Shown piece after piece: positions 15,323 through 24,278 of a stretch of DNA of 39,058 nt (positions within the stretch are counted from its first letter, which is position 1; the number at the start of each line of letters is the position of its first letter). Below the pieces are notes generated by a model. That model was not told the DNA's origin, ran no database searches, and saw only the letters and a list, made by a program, of their open reading frames with translations. This DNA comes from QGNO01 sp964493125 (GTDB lineage Bacteria > Chloroflexota > Dehalococcoidia > Lucifugimonadales > QGNO01). The DNA lies in the NCBI GenBank assembly GCA_964493125.1, contig CAZBMS010000009.1, forward strand, positions 1 through 39,058. The letters are read 5' to 3'. A program made the position numbers and the translations under genes.

Positions 15323-15395
15323 ATTCCGATAGGTTTAATCTCCTGTAAATTATCTATTCAACATTACTGGAAGTCCCATTTTGCTTCCGAGTAAC

Positions 15396-15424
15396 ATGCT
15401 AAGTTGATTAATGTTGTGTGTCAA
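15396..15424 (-). promoter_or_regulatory. Promoter of the glmU-CNNM operon
   Basis: On the minus strand TTGACA (15424-15419), a 17-base spacer and TAGCAT (15401-15396, 4/6), giving a leader of about 100 bases before the glmU start. Confidence 0.55.
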
Positions 15425-15462
15425 GCTAGCTCCTAGGATAGTTGAAAAGCTAAAAATAGGAT

Positions 15463-16761
15463 TTATCTCTTCGTTTTTTGAGGCGCTAGTGGAGGTTTTG
15501 TAACCACTATCAGTGCGGCACTTATCAACAATAGAACTGCAAGAATCGAAAATCCGATGAAGTAATCGCCGTTTATGTCGTACATTATGCTCACAATTAG
15601 AGGCCCCACGGCACCGGCAGGCATTGTAATTGGCATTGTGAATCCTCTAATGGCGCCGACGTGGTCTCGACCGAAGTAATTCGGGAAGATGATGGTTTGG
15701 CTTACGGCTAGACCTGCAACTGTCATGCCGTACACGACGGCGAAAAGGAAAACTGTGGTTACGGTAGTGGCGTTTAGAAGTATTATTATTCCAACTGCAG
15801 TTCCCAAGTATACTGCAGACATAACTAGCCTAACTGGTATGCGTTCTAGTATCACACCCCATATCGGTCGTATGGCCATGGCAAGTCCTGCGTGTGTACT
15901 CAAAACACCCGCCGCGATGGCGGTAGAATAACCCATATCTCTGACGTAACTAAATTCGTGAAGCACTACGGAGGAGATAGCTAAACCGCTCAGGATTTGA
16001 GTTACTACAAGAGACCAAAGGGCTTTGGTGCGGAGTGATTCTCTTAGGGACCAAGAATAGAGCGATTCTAGCCCTCCTCTTTTTTTGTAAGCTATTTCTA
16101 ATTCATCTTTGCTAGATGCTCCGTCCGGTAATAATCCGATGTCTTCAGGTTGTCTAACCATGAAAAATGCAACAGGTAACAAGAAAGTAATAAACAAAAT
16201 GGACATTAGGATCCATCCGGATCTCCAACCTTGATTGAATACTATCAAGGTCATAATCGGTGCGAGGAATAGACCTGGTGCTGGACCAGCCATAGTAGTG
16301 ATCGCAAGTGCTCTACCTCGAAGCCTTACGAACCATTTCGAAACGGTTGCGCCTGTTACCACACCCCCAAGCCCCGCTCCCCCAGATATTCCTACAAAGG
16401 CAAAAATGACGTAGAACTGCCAGATTTCACTCACACGACTAATTAATAACGCAGCGATGCTCCCTATGATGGCGGCGAGCATTATTAGTAAACGTGGACC
16501 ATGTCGATCTACTGTAACTCCAAAGAATGGAGCAAGCGAAGCAGCGGTTATTATTCTCACGGTTAGTGCTCCTGTTAGCACTGTTTTACTCCAGCCTAGG
16601 TCTTTGCCCATGGGTTCTAGGAATATACTGAACGTAAAACTTTGGAGCCCTCCTCCAATAAACGTTCCTAGAAATGCAGCTGCTACAATTACCCAACCAT
16701 AATAAAAGGGCAATTTCTTTGCCATTCGTACGTGAAAATCAGGTTTATTATGTTTATCCAT
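15463..16761 (-). CDS. MFS transporter (monocarboxylate/oxalate-formate antiporter-like)
   Basis: A 432-residue inner-membrane carrier with about 12 hydrophobic helices and a polar central loop near residues 205-235, the standard major facilitator layout. FYYGWVIVAAAFLGTFIGGG at the start and FGVTVDRHGPRLLIM (the A-type loop 2-3 motif, G-x3-DRxGxR) place it in the MFS. The YYGW...F..G opening is typical of the subgroup with oxalate/formate and monocarboxylate porters. The substrate is unknown; an organic acid would fit the catabolic genes in this window. The ATG at 16761 has only a weak upstream purine site. An internal ATG at residue 13 is possible but has no better site. Confidence 0.9.
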   Translation of the reverse strand: MDKHNKPDFHVRMAKKLPFYYGWVIVAAAFLGTFIGGGLQSFTFSIFLEPMGKDLGWSKTVLTGALTVRIITAASLAPFFGVTVDRHGPRLLIMLAAIIGSIAALLISRVSEIWQFYVIFAFVGISGGAGLGGVVTGATVSKWFVRLRGRALAITTMAGPAPGLFLAPIMTLIVFNQGWRSGWILMSILFITFLLPVAFFMVRQPEDIGLLPDGASSKDELEIAYKKRGGLESLYSWSLRESLRTKALWSLVVTQILSGLAISSVVLHEFSYVRDMGYSTAIAAGVLSTHAGLAMAIRPIWGVILERIPVRLVMSAVYLGTAVGIIILLNATTVTTVFLFAVVYGMTVAGLAVSQTIIFPNYFGRDHVGAIRGFTMPITMPAGAVGPLIVSIMYDINGDYFIGFSILAVLLLISAALIVVTKPPLAPQKTKR

Positions 16762-16935
16762 TTCGACTGAGTCAGATAGCTAGATGTTTCTGATATCTTG
16801 TTTCTGAAAAGCTTTTTTCCTAACTAAATTACTTAGGCCAATCTATCATATGCAACTAAATGGTTATCTGCTTTTTCCGACAGAGTATCCTTTAAGATTT
16901 ACAAACTGAGGTATTGGATTCACAATATATATAAT

Positions 16936-17021
16936 GGAGAGGTGGCCGAGTGGTTGAAGGCGCCGTTCTCGAAAAGCGGTAATCCCTATGGGATTCGCGG
17001 GTTCGAATCCCGCCCTCTCCG
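16936..17021 (+). tRNA. tRNA-Ser (anticodon CGA)
   Basis: A class II tRNA with acceptor GGAGAGG/CCTCTCC, anticodon loop CTCGAAA (anticodon CGA, reading TCG), a long variable arm (TAATCCC..GGGATT) and a T arm with GGTTCGAATCC. Length is 86 bases with discriminator G. The next bases are CCG, so CCA is not encoded and must be added. Confidence 0.97.
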
Positions 17022-17048
17022 CCGGCTAGGATAACAGTCTATTTAAAT

Positions 17049-17140
<92 letters not shown>

Positions 17141-17296
17141 TCAACTTAATTTTGATGGTTGTGTCTTAGATTGTGGATTCCTGAAGGGGTTGCCGTTAGA
17201 TTACTAGGGCGGTAATCTGGTGAAAGGGAAAATTATTAACCTGTTCACCAACAATAGATGTAGGGGCTGGACAGAAGTTTTGGAGGTCAGATCGTA

Positions 17297-19471
17297 TTGG
17301 CTAGGGCAGTGAAAAGCAAAAAGTCGGGTTCCAATGGCAAGAGTTTGGTGATAGTCGAATCACCAGCTAAGGCCAGAACTATTGGCAGATTCTTGGGTCC
17401 TAACTTTGAGGTTATCGCTTCATTGGGACATGTGCGTGATCTTCCTAGCGGTGACTTGGGTGTGAGCATACCGGACAAATTCGCTCCTAAATATGTAATT
17501 CCGAATACCAAACGCAAGATTGTACAAGATCTCAAAAAATCTTCTAAAGATGTAGATCAGATCTATTTGGCAACTGATCCAGACAGAGAAGGAGAGGCTA
17601 TAAGCTGGCATTTGGTAAACGCTGCAGGGTGGAGCGGCATTCCTATACAAAGAGTGGTGTTTCATCAAATTACGGACGAAGCTGTAAAGGAAGCGTTTGC
17701 GCATCCTCGTGAGATAGATATGCGCCTAGTTAATGCTCAACAGACCAGAAGGATCTTGGACAGACTAGTAGGTTACCAACTTAGTCCGTTGCTTTGGAGG
17801 AAGATTCAAAAGGGACTCTCAGCTGGAAGGGTTCAATCTATAGCTCTTAAGATAGTAGTTGATCGTGAAAAAGATATAGAAGCATTCGTGCCTAATGAGT
17901 ACTGGCATCTAGAGGCTGTGTTGAACAAGTTGGTTTCTAACGGGAAAGGGGGGAATCAGGGTTTCACTGCTCGACTCCACTCGGTGAAAGGAAACCGTGA
18001 ACCATTGGAAATCAAATCGGCAGCCGAGGTTAGTGATATTGTAGACCTGCTAAATGGGGCCCAATATCAAGTGGCTGAGGTGATAAAAAAGGAAGCCAGG
18101 AGCCGACCTGCTCCACCGTTTACTACGAGTACGCTACAACAGGAATCCTGGAGAAAGCTTAGATTTTCGGCCAATAAAACTATGAGAGTTGCCCAACAAC
18201 TCTATGAAGGCATATCTATAGGTTCTCATGGATCTACAGGATTAATTACTTATATGCGTACGGATTCAATAGAAGTCGCACCAGAGTCCGTAAGGGCAAC
18301 TGTAAGTTATATTAAGAATAAATTTGGCGATGAGTACACTCCAAAAGCTCCGAGAAAATTTTCAAGAAAAGTGAAAGGGGCTCAGGAAGCACATGAAGCT
18401 GTAAGGCCAACTGATGTGAATCTTACCCCGGATAACCTTAAAAAGGATCTCACTGGTGATCAATTTAGACTTTATGAGTTAATTTGGAAGCGGATGATTG
18501 CTAGCCAGATGGCCGATGCGGTTTATGACTCGACCAGAATTGATGTAGAGGCTTCTAAGATCAATCTTAATGAATCCTACATATTTAGGGCAACAGGGTC
18601 TGTGATGAAATTTCCTGGCTATCGCGCGATGTATCTGGAGGATATTGACGATCCTTCTGACGATGATAGCCAGCAAGGCTCTCTACCAATCTTGATCAAG
18701 GGGGATGGTTTGGCCTGCTCATCTCTTGATTCGTCTCAACATTTTACCAAGCCACCTCCCCGTTATAATGAAGCTTCATTAATTAAGAAACTTGAAGAGG
18801 AAGCAATCGGTAGACCTAGTACATATGCCCCGACTTTGGCTACAATTTTGGATAGAAATTATGTCGAAAAGGAACAAGGTCGATTCAAGCCTACGGCTTT
18901 AGGAAAGGTAGTGAGTGAGCAACTAGCGAACCATTTCCCTGGCATAATGGACATTGGTTTTACAGCAGAAATGGAGCACTCCCTCGACGAGATAGCCAAG
19001 GGCGAACGAGAGTGGGTCCCGGTTCTAGAAGAATTTTATGGGCCATTTCAGGAAGCGTTAAATAACGCCACTGAAGAGATGCCTAGGGTTAGAGTCGAAG
19101 AACCTACCGATGAAACGTGTGAACTTTGTTTAAGGGCTATGGTAATAAAGACTGGTAGGTTTGGTAAATTTTTGGCCTGTACAGGATTCCCCGATTGTCG
19201 AGGAACAAAGCAAATCAGGAAGCCTCCGCTTGCTAAGTGCCCCGAGTGTGAACCGGGTGAACTTGTTGAGAGGCGAGGCAAGCGGCGTACATTTTATGGC
19301 TGTACAAATTACCCTAATTGTACTTTTACATCACTACAAATGCCTGTTTCTGAGGCCTGCCCATCGTGTGAAGGTTTGTTGGTTGTTTCTAGGAGAGATG
19401 AGACTAAGTGTATAAAGTGCGGATTTCAGGGTTCCTTAGAACCCCAGGAAGCAGTGGGGTCCGGTAATTAG
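17297..19471 (+). CDS. topA: DNA topoisomerase I
   Basis: Type IA topoisomerase that relaxes negative supercoils. The 724 residues carry the Toprim domain with Glu21 in IVESPAKA and the acidic DPDREGE at 94-100, the active Tyr319 in GLITYMRTDS, and at the C-terminus at least three four-Cys zinc-ribbon modules (CELC...C..FPDC, CPEC...CTNYPNC, CPSC...CIKC). No ATG is in frame nearby. The TTG at 17297 is preceded by GGAGG ten bases upstream. A small inverted repeat, AGATTAC/GTAATCT (17198-17218), lies in the 155-base gap after tRNA-Ser. It is followed two bases later by the recombinase gene, so the two are probably one operon. Confidence 0.96.
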   Translation: MARAVKSKKSGSNGKSLVIVESPAKARTIGRFLGPNFEVIASLGHVRDLPSGDLGVSIPDKFAPKYVIPNTKRKIVQDLKKSSKDVDQIYLATDPDREGEAISWHLVNAAGWSGIPIQRVVFHQITDEAVKEAFAHPREIDMRLVNAQQTRRILDRLVGYQLSPLLWRKIQKGLSAGRVQSIALKIVVDREKDIEAFVPNEYWHLEAVLNKLVSNGKGGNQGFTARLHSVKGNREPLEIKSAAEVSDIVDLLNGAQYQVAEVIKKEARSRPAPPFTTSTLQQESWRKLRFSANKTMRVAQQLYEGISIGSHGSTGLITYMRTDSIEVAPESVRATVSYIKNKFGDEYTPKAPRKFSRKVKGAQEAHEAVRPTDVNLTPDNLKKDLTGDQFRLYELIWKRMIASQMADAVYDSTRIDVEASKINLNESYIFRATGSVMKFPGYRAMYLEDIDDPSDDDSQQGSLPILIKGDGLACSSLDSSQHFTKPPPRYNEASLIKKLEEEAIGRPSTYAPTLATILDRNYVEKEQGRFKPTALGKVVSEQLANHFPGIMDIGFTAEMEHSLDEIAKGEREWVPVLEEFYGPFQEALNNATEEMPRVRVEEPTDETCELCLRAMVIKTGRFGKFLACTGFPDCRGTKQIRKPPLAKCPECEPGELVERRGKRRTFYGCTNYPNCTFTSLQMPVSEACPSCEGLLVVSRRDETKCIKCGFQGSLEPQEAVGSGN

Positions 19472-19473
19472 GT

Positions 19474-20529
19474 ATGCAAACCTTAATTGATGAGTATCGA
19501 GGTCATCTTGAAGGTGAAAGGAACTTGGCTTCTCCAACAGTTAGAAATTACCTTGATGACCTAAAGCCTCTTTTCGAGTTCTTGAAAATTGAAGATGTCG
19601 ATGTGTCTGCGAAGATGGACGGGCTTAAGAGGTTTATAGTTAGGAATTCTGATGATTTTGTTAATCGAGAATACCGGCGTTTTTTGCTAAGTTACCTAGC
19701 CTGGTTAATGAATGCTAGAAATACTAGGATCAATCAAGGAAATAGTTCTCAAGGACATGAACGGACTAGTGCAGTAAGACATTTGGCAAGTTTAAGGTCT
19801 TTTTTTCGCTTCCTAATAGCAAAGAACTATATGCCAAACGCACCTATATGGAAACGCGGATCTACAACTATGCGTGGTTTGATTCCAAAAACTGGGAAAC
19901 GACTTCCTCAAGTACTGCATAAGGCGGAAGCAGAGAGGATAATTTCAGCAACGTTGGATTCTGTGCCCAGCAAACGCGCGGAGCGATTAAAACTAAGGGA
20001 CGCAGCATTGCTTGAAGTCATGTATGGTTCTGGTCTACGTTTGTCAGAAGTTGTGAACATAGACTTAGATGACATTGATATGAATAATAGTAATCTTCGA
20101 GTAAAGGGTAAAGGCAGAAAAGAACGGGTGGTTCCTCTAAGTCGACCGTCAATTGATGCTTTGGTCAAATATTTGCATATGGGCAGACCCCGTTTAGTAG
20201 TGGATCAAACTACCAGAGCGCTTTTCGCTAACAGGTACGGATCTAGAATTTCTGGAAGAAGTGTTCAGGAATTAGTGAAATATTACGCTTTAATATCAGG
20301 TTTAGACTCAAACGTACGTCCACATACCTTACGCCATTCCTTTGCCACACATTTACTCGATGGCGGTGCCGATATAAGGGTTGTTCAAGAATTGCTGGGT
20401 CATTCGACTCCTACTACTACTCAAATATATACTCATATTAGTCCTGCTCAGGCACGGAAGGCGTATTTGTCAGCTCATCCTAGGGCTAATAGTTCAGAGG
20501 TTTACGATGGGAACATATCTGGTAATTAA
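19474..20529 (+). CDS. Tyrosine site-specific recombinase, XerC/XerD type
   Basis: A 351-residue DNA strand-exchange enzyme, most likely for chromosome dimer resolution at dif. The N-terminal SAM-like core-binding domain spans about residues 1-125 and is longer than in E. coli XerC. The catalytic set is complete: Arg189 (GSGLRLSE), Lys213 (VKGKGRKER), His284 and Arg287 (HTLRHSFATHLLDGG), His310 (ELLGHSTPTTTQIYTH) and nucleophile Tyr319. It starts two bases after topA and overlaps aroQ by 23 bases. The housekeeping context argues for a Xer role and against a mobile-element integrase. XerC cannot be told from XerD by sight. Confidence 0.92.
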   Translation: MQTLIDEYRGHLEGERNLASPTVRNYLDDLKPLFEFLKIEDVDVSAKMDGLKRFIVRNSDDFVNREYRRFLLSYLAWLMNARNTRINQGNSSQGHERTSAVRHLASLRSFFRFLIAKNYMPNAPIWKRGSTTMRGLIPKTGKRLPQVLHKAEAERIISATLDSVPSKRAERLKLRDAALLEVMYGSGLRLSEVVNIDLDDIDMNNSNLRVKGKGRKERVVPLSRPSIDALVKYLHMGRPRLVVDQTTRALFANRYGSRISGRSVQELVKYYALISGLDSNVRPHTLRHSFATHLLDGGADIRVVQELLGHSTPTTTQIYTHISPAQARKAYLSAHPRANSSEVYDGNISGN

Positions 20530-20953
20530 CGGCCCGAATCTTAATAATCTTGGAAGGAGGGATAGTGCCATTTACGGTTCTATAACTCTTCCGGAGATAC
20601 AAGATAATATTTCCGATCTCGCTATGCAATTAGGTGTTAAAGTTGAGTTCTTCCAATCGAATTTCGAGGGAGCCTTAATTGACTACATACAGGAAAAAGC
20701 CATAATTGCGAGCGGTATAATAATCAATCCTGGAGCCTTGACCCATTATAGCTATGCGTTGATGGACGCTCTTGCTGATCAGGACGCCCCGATAGTAGAA
20801 GTACACATTTCTGATATATATTCAAGGGAAGAATTCCGGAGCCATTCGGTAATTAAGGATGTTGCGGTTAAGCAGATTACTGGTCATGGATGGAAAGGCT
20901 ACATAGAGGCCCTAGAATACCTTGTTGCTGATTCGGCAACAGATAGCCGGTAG
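20507..20953 (+). CDS. aroQ: 3-dehydroquinate dehydratase, type II
   Basis: Third step of the shikimate pathway, trans-dehydration of 3-dehydroquinate. The 148 residues match the type II family: NGPNLNNLGRRDSAIYG with the catalytic Arg and Tyr23, FFQSNFEGALID, INPGALTHYSYALMDAL, VEVHISD..SREEFRSHS and ITGHGWKGY. The frame is open further upstream, but the ATG at 20507 starts exactly at the family N-terminus and has AGAGG six bases before it, inside the end of the recombinase gene. The 23-base overlap indicates translational coupling in the topA operon. Confidence 0.94.
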   Translation: MGTYLVINGPNLNNLGRRDSAIYGSITLPEIQDNISDLAMQLGVKVEFFQSNFEGALIDYIQEKAIIASGIIINPGALTHYSYALMDALADQDAPIVEVHISDIYSREEFRSHSVIKDVAVKQITGHGWKGYIEALEYLVADSATDSR

Positions 20954-21032
20954 CGGACGAAAGGATTTGGGGAAGTACTCTTTTCGGTTGAGAATTTAAA
21001 TCTTACGATTGTCCAAATTTTGAGGATGGAAT

Positions 21033-22118
21033 ATGTTAAATAGGCTTGAGTGCTTAAGGGAAAAGTTGAATGAACGCGACCTTGATGCGATCTTGATTTC
21101 TTCACCTGAAAATCGGGCCTATTTGTCTGGATTTGTGGGCTCCGCTGGTTACTTAATTGTTACTAAGCATGAAGCAGTTATAGCTACTGATTTCCGATAC
21201 GTGGAGCAGGCAAAAAATCAGGCACCGGGCTATGAGATCGTGAAGATTGGAAACAGGGATCAGGACTGGTTCACAGATCTTATTCTAAGGATGGGTATCT
21301 CGAAACTTGGATTTGAAGGAGATGACGTTACTGTTTCACTACACGAGCGTCTCATATCTAAGTTAAAAGATCTTGATGAGGTTGAGGCTGGGAAAATATC
21401 TTTGTTGAGTACAGTCGGAATAACTGAGGAAATAAGGGCTACTAAGGATCAAGCTGAACTATCACTTTTACAAACAGCGATAGATATTTCTGATGCTGCA
21501 ATGGACGAAATAACTCCTACTATCAAACCAGGGAATAGCGAAAGTGAAGTTGCTTGGCGACTCGAAGTTTGTATGAGGGAAAAAGGTGCCGATTCTTTGG
21601 CGTTTGACATAATAGTTGGATCAGGTCCCAATGCTGCGCTTCCACATCACCGTGCTGGTGATCGCATTATTAATGAGAATGAACCTATAGTTATAGATAT
21701 GGGTGCAAAATATAAAGGATATTGTAGTGATCTTACTCGTACTATAATTTTAGGTACACCAGACGAAAAATTTGTACGCATTTACGATACGGTTTTGGCG
21801 GCCCAGCAAACGGCGATGGTAGCAATTCAACCTGGAATGACTGGTGGTGAAGCCGATAACTTGGCAAGGACAGTTATAAATGAGGCAGGTTATGGCGACT
21901 ATTTTGGCCACAGTTTGGGACACGGCCTAGGATTAGCAGTTCATGAACATCCAGTCGTTGGCCCAAATAGCCAAAACAACCTTACAGTTGGAATGCCATT
22001 CACTATTGAACCTGGTATATACATACCAGATTGGGGTGGTGTTCGAATTGAGGATGTGGTGATTTTACAGTCTGATGGTGCAAAAAGATTAAGTAAGGCA
22101 AGGATAATACGAACTTAA
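21033..22118 (+). CDS. Xaa-Pro aminopeptidase / M24B family metallopeptidase
   Basis: A cytoplasmic dimetal peptidase that removes residues next to proline. The 361 residues comprise a creatinase-like N-terminal domain (1-125) and a pita-bread domain with the five metal ligands visible: Asp in VIDMGAKYKG, Asp in YCSDLTRTI, His in GHSLGHGLGLAVHEHP, Glu in FTIEPGIYIP and Glu in VRIEDVV. This set fits PepP/PepQ rather than methionine aminopeptidase. The ATG has GAGG eight bases upstream. It lies directly upstream of efp, a gene order common in several bacterial phyla. Confidence 0.93.
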   Translation: MLNRLECLREKLNERDLDAILISSPENRAYLSGFVGSAGYLIVTKHEAVIATDFRYVEQAKNQAPGYEIVKIGNRDQDWFTDLILRMGISKLGFEGDDVTVSLHERLISKLKDLDEVEAGKISLLSTVGITEEIRATKDQAELSLLQTAIDISDAAMDEITPTIKPGNSESEVAWRLEVCMREKGADSLAFDIIVGSGPNAALPHHRAGDRIINENEPIVIDMGAKYKGYCSDLTRTIILGTPDEKFVRIYDTVLAAQQTAMVAIQPGMTGGEADNLARTVINEAGYGDYFGHSLGHGLGLAVHEHPVVGPNSQNNLTVGMPFTIEPGIYIPDWGGVRIEDVVILQSDGAKRLSKARIIRT

Positions 22119-22158
22119 CAGAAATGCGCGATAGCGGCGCTGCGGAGGTATGTGAAAG

Positions 22159-22725
22159 ATGGTAATCGGAGTTGGAGATTTGCGTAATGGTTTGACTATA
22201 GAGTTAGATGGGCAACCATATCAAGTTGTAGAACACACCACTCATAAGATGCAGCAGAGAGCACCAGTGGTTAAATTGAAGCTAAGAGACCTTAAGACAG
22301 GTAGGACAATAGAGAAGTCATATAACGGATATGACGTTAAATTAAATCGTGCTACTGTTGAACAGAGGGCAGCCCAATACATATATCAAGATGCTGATTT
22401 GTATTATTTCATGGATGTGGAGAATTTTGAACAGTTCCCACTAAATGATGAACAGTTGGGGGAAGGAATTAACTATCTAGTTGATCAAATGGAATTGCAG
22501 ATAGTGTTTTTTAAAGACGTTCCTATCTCTGTTCAGCTTCCAACGTTTGTTGAATTGAAAGTAGTTGATACCCCTCCAGGAGTTAAGGGTGATACTGCAG
22601 CTGGTGCAACCAAACCCGCTGTATTGGAAACAGGTCTAACTGTCAATGTGCCATTCTTTGTAAATAATGGTGAGGCTATCCGCGTGGATACGCGAACCGG
22701 TCAGTATTTAGAAAGAGCTGGATGA
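22159..22725 (+). CDS. efp: Translation elongation factor P with a non-lysine tip
   Basis: EF-P rescues ribosomes stalled at polyproline stretches. The 188-residue length and the three-domain layout are standard (KOW-like domain with DLRNGLTIELDGQPYQVVE, then two OB domains ending TRTGQYLERA). The loop that normally reads KPGKG and carries the modified lysine is here KMQQRA at residues 30-35. By alignment to the B. subtilis form, the tip residue is Gln33. None of the usual modification systems (EpmA/B for Lys, EarP for Arg, YmfI for Lys) would have its target, and none is encoded nearby. The start has a CGGAGG site. It follows the M24B peptidase gene. Confidence 0.93.
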   Translation: MVIGVGDLRNGLTIELDGQPYQVVEHTTHKMQQRAPVVKLKLRDLKTGRTIEKSYNGYDVKLNRATVEQRAAQYIYQDADLYYFMDVENFEQFPLNDEQLGEGINYLVDQMELQIVFFKDVPISVQLPTFVELKVVDTPPGVKGDTAAGATKPAVLETGLTVNVPFFVNNGEAIRVDTRTGQYLERAG

Positions 22726-22750
22726 GCTAATCTGGCGACATGAGCTAAAA

Positions 22751-23407
22751 ATGTTCAGAGTAGATTTGCATGTCCATACGAAATATTCACCTGATAGTAC
22801 TACTTCCCTTTCAAATATCCTCAAGAGGGCTATTAATAAGAACCTCGACTGTATAGCCATTACAGATCACGGAACTATTGAAGGGGCTTTGTTTTTAAAG
22901 GATATGGCTCCTTTCCAGGTGATCGTAGGACAAGAGATAAAGACCACTCAAGGAGACATTATTGGCTTGTTCCTAAGTAAGGGTATACCTTCTGGGTTAG
23001 GAGTTATTGAAGCCGCGGAATGTGTTAAGCGACAAGGCGGTTTAGTTGTGCTTCCTCATCCATTCGACAAGATTCGTGGTTCTGCTTTAAGTTCAGAGGC
23101 AATTGCGGATGTTTTACCTATGACTGACATAATAGAAGGATTTAATGCAAGAAATGTATTTCGGGGATCCGATACGATGGCCGTAGAACTTGCTAACTCC
23201 AATAATATACCTATAGTTGCAGTTAGTGATGCACATTCATTACCTGAGTTGGGTAGTACTTATATACAAGTGCCTAAACTTAGTAATGATCCGAAGGAAT
23301 TTCTTAGGGTGATAAAACAAGGTTTTCTTGTAGAGAAACGAAGTAACCCTCTTGTTCATTTTATAACAACCTATAACAGACTACTTAAGCAATTCCTGCT
23401 TAGGTAA
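22751..23407 (+). CDS. PHP-domain metal-dependent phosphoesterase
   Basis: A 218-residue stand-alone PHP domain. The metal-binding motifs appear in order: DLHVHTKYSPDS at the N-terminus, ITDHGTIEGAL near residue 37, GQEIKT near 60, LPHPFD near 98, and VSDAHSLPELG near 158. Such proteins act as phosphoesterases on small or nucleic-acid substrates (for example RNase AM/YciV-type), but the substrate here is not evident. It starts 25 bases after efp with a weak ribosome-binding site. About 196 bases without a convincing gene separate it from the convergent clpP. Confidence 0.88.
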   Translation: MFRVDLHVHTKYSPDSTTSLSNILKRAINKNLDCIAITDHGTIEGALFLKDMAPFQVIVGQEIKTTQGDIIGLFLSKGIPSGLGVIEAAECVKRQGGLVVLPHPFDKIRGSALSSEAIADVLPMTDIIEGFNARNVFRGSDTMAVELANSNNIPIVAVSDAHSLPELGSTYIQVPKLSNDPKEFLRVIKQGFLVEKRSNPLVHFITTYNRLLKQFLLR

Positions 23408-23603
23408 GGTTTGGTGAAGTTGGGTTGGATGTTTACTCGCACTGGAATGGATCTGAAAAATTACTGTTATCTACAATACAAAGCATCAAATCTGGGTACA
23501 TTGATGCACAGTAAGAGTTCACAAATATGTGATGGTGCCATATATCACAATGGCCAACCTTTGTATGGATGTCTGTTACTAGACGAAAAAGTTTACGATT
23601 GGC

Positions 23604-24230
23604 TCATTTAGAGCTTACGGTGGAATCTTTTGCTGCTAGTACCTCATCAACTAGGCCGTATTCCTTTGCTTGATTAGCGTCCAGATAGTAGTCTCGATCT
23701 GTGTCTTGAGCGATTTTTTCGATTGTCTGGCCTGTGTTATTTGCTAATATGGTTCGAATCTTGTCCTGCATTCTGAGGATTTCTCGAGCAGCAATCTCTA
23801 TGTCTGAAGCTTGTCCTTGAGCCCCTCCCATTGGTTGATGCATATGAACTGTGGCATTTGGGAGTGCATAACGTTTACCTTGTTGTCCAGCACTCAGTAA
23901 AATAGTAGCCATACTGGCTGCCATACCTACACAGATAGTGGAAACCTCAGCATTTACCATTTGCATTGTGTCATATATTGCTAATCCAGCACTGATGACA
24001 CCGCCAGGGCTATTAATATATAGGTTAATGTCTTTCTCTGGATCTTCGCGGTCTAGGTAAAGTAGTTGGGCCACTATGAGATTCGCTACCGAATCGTTAA
24101 TTCCGGTTCCAAGAAATATTATCCTTTCCCGCAGCAGGAGTGAATAAATATCGAATGCCCGCTCCCCCCTGGAGGAACTCTCAACTACCATTGGGATAAT
24201 GTTCTGTGGAAGATTTTCTTGGTTCAACAT
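23604..24230 (-). CDS. clpP: ATP-dependent Clp protease proteolytic subunit
   Basis: The serine-protease core of the ClpXP/ClpAP machine. In 208 residues the catalytic triad is Ser106 (VGMAASMA), His131 (HMHQPMGG) and Asp180 (DTDRDY). The spacings of 25 and 49 residues are the same as in E. coli ClpP. YINSPGG near residue 71 forms the oxyanion region. The ATG has AGGAG upstream. It follows tig by 48 bases on the same strand, the common bacterial order tig-clpP. clpX is not in the window. Confidence 0.96.
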   Translation of the reverse strand: MLNQENLPQNIIPMVVESSSRGERAFDIYSLLLRERIIFLGTGINDSVANLIVAQLLYLDREDPEKDINLYINSPGGVISAGLAIYDTMQMVNAEVSTICVGMAASMATILLSAGQQGKRYALPNATVHMHQPMGGAQGQASDIEIAAREILRMQDKIRTILANNTGQTIEKIAQDTDRDYYLDANQAKEYGLVDEVLAAKDSTVSSK

Positions 24231-24278
24231 TAATTATGTCTCCTACTATTTATAAAGTATTTACATACGGTGATATGT

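Noticed and set aside
16930..16935. TATAAT immediately before tRNA-Ser(CGA)
   Set aside because: It touches the first base of the tRNA, so transcription would start inside the gene. It is probably a chance AT-rich stretch.
20381..20506. Upstream extension of aroQ into the recombinase gene
   Set aside because: The family N-terminus and a ribosome-binding site both point to ATG 20507. The extra 42 residues are a shadow of the recombinase.
23411..23611. 66-codon plus-strand frame after the PHP gene
   Set aside because: It starts with TTG without a usable ribosome-binding site, overlaps the clpP end, and the product has no recognisable pattern. I treat the 196 bases as non-coding or decayed sequence.
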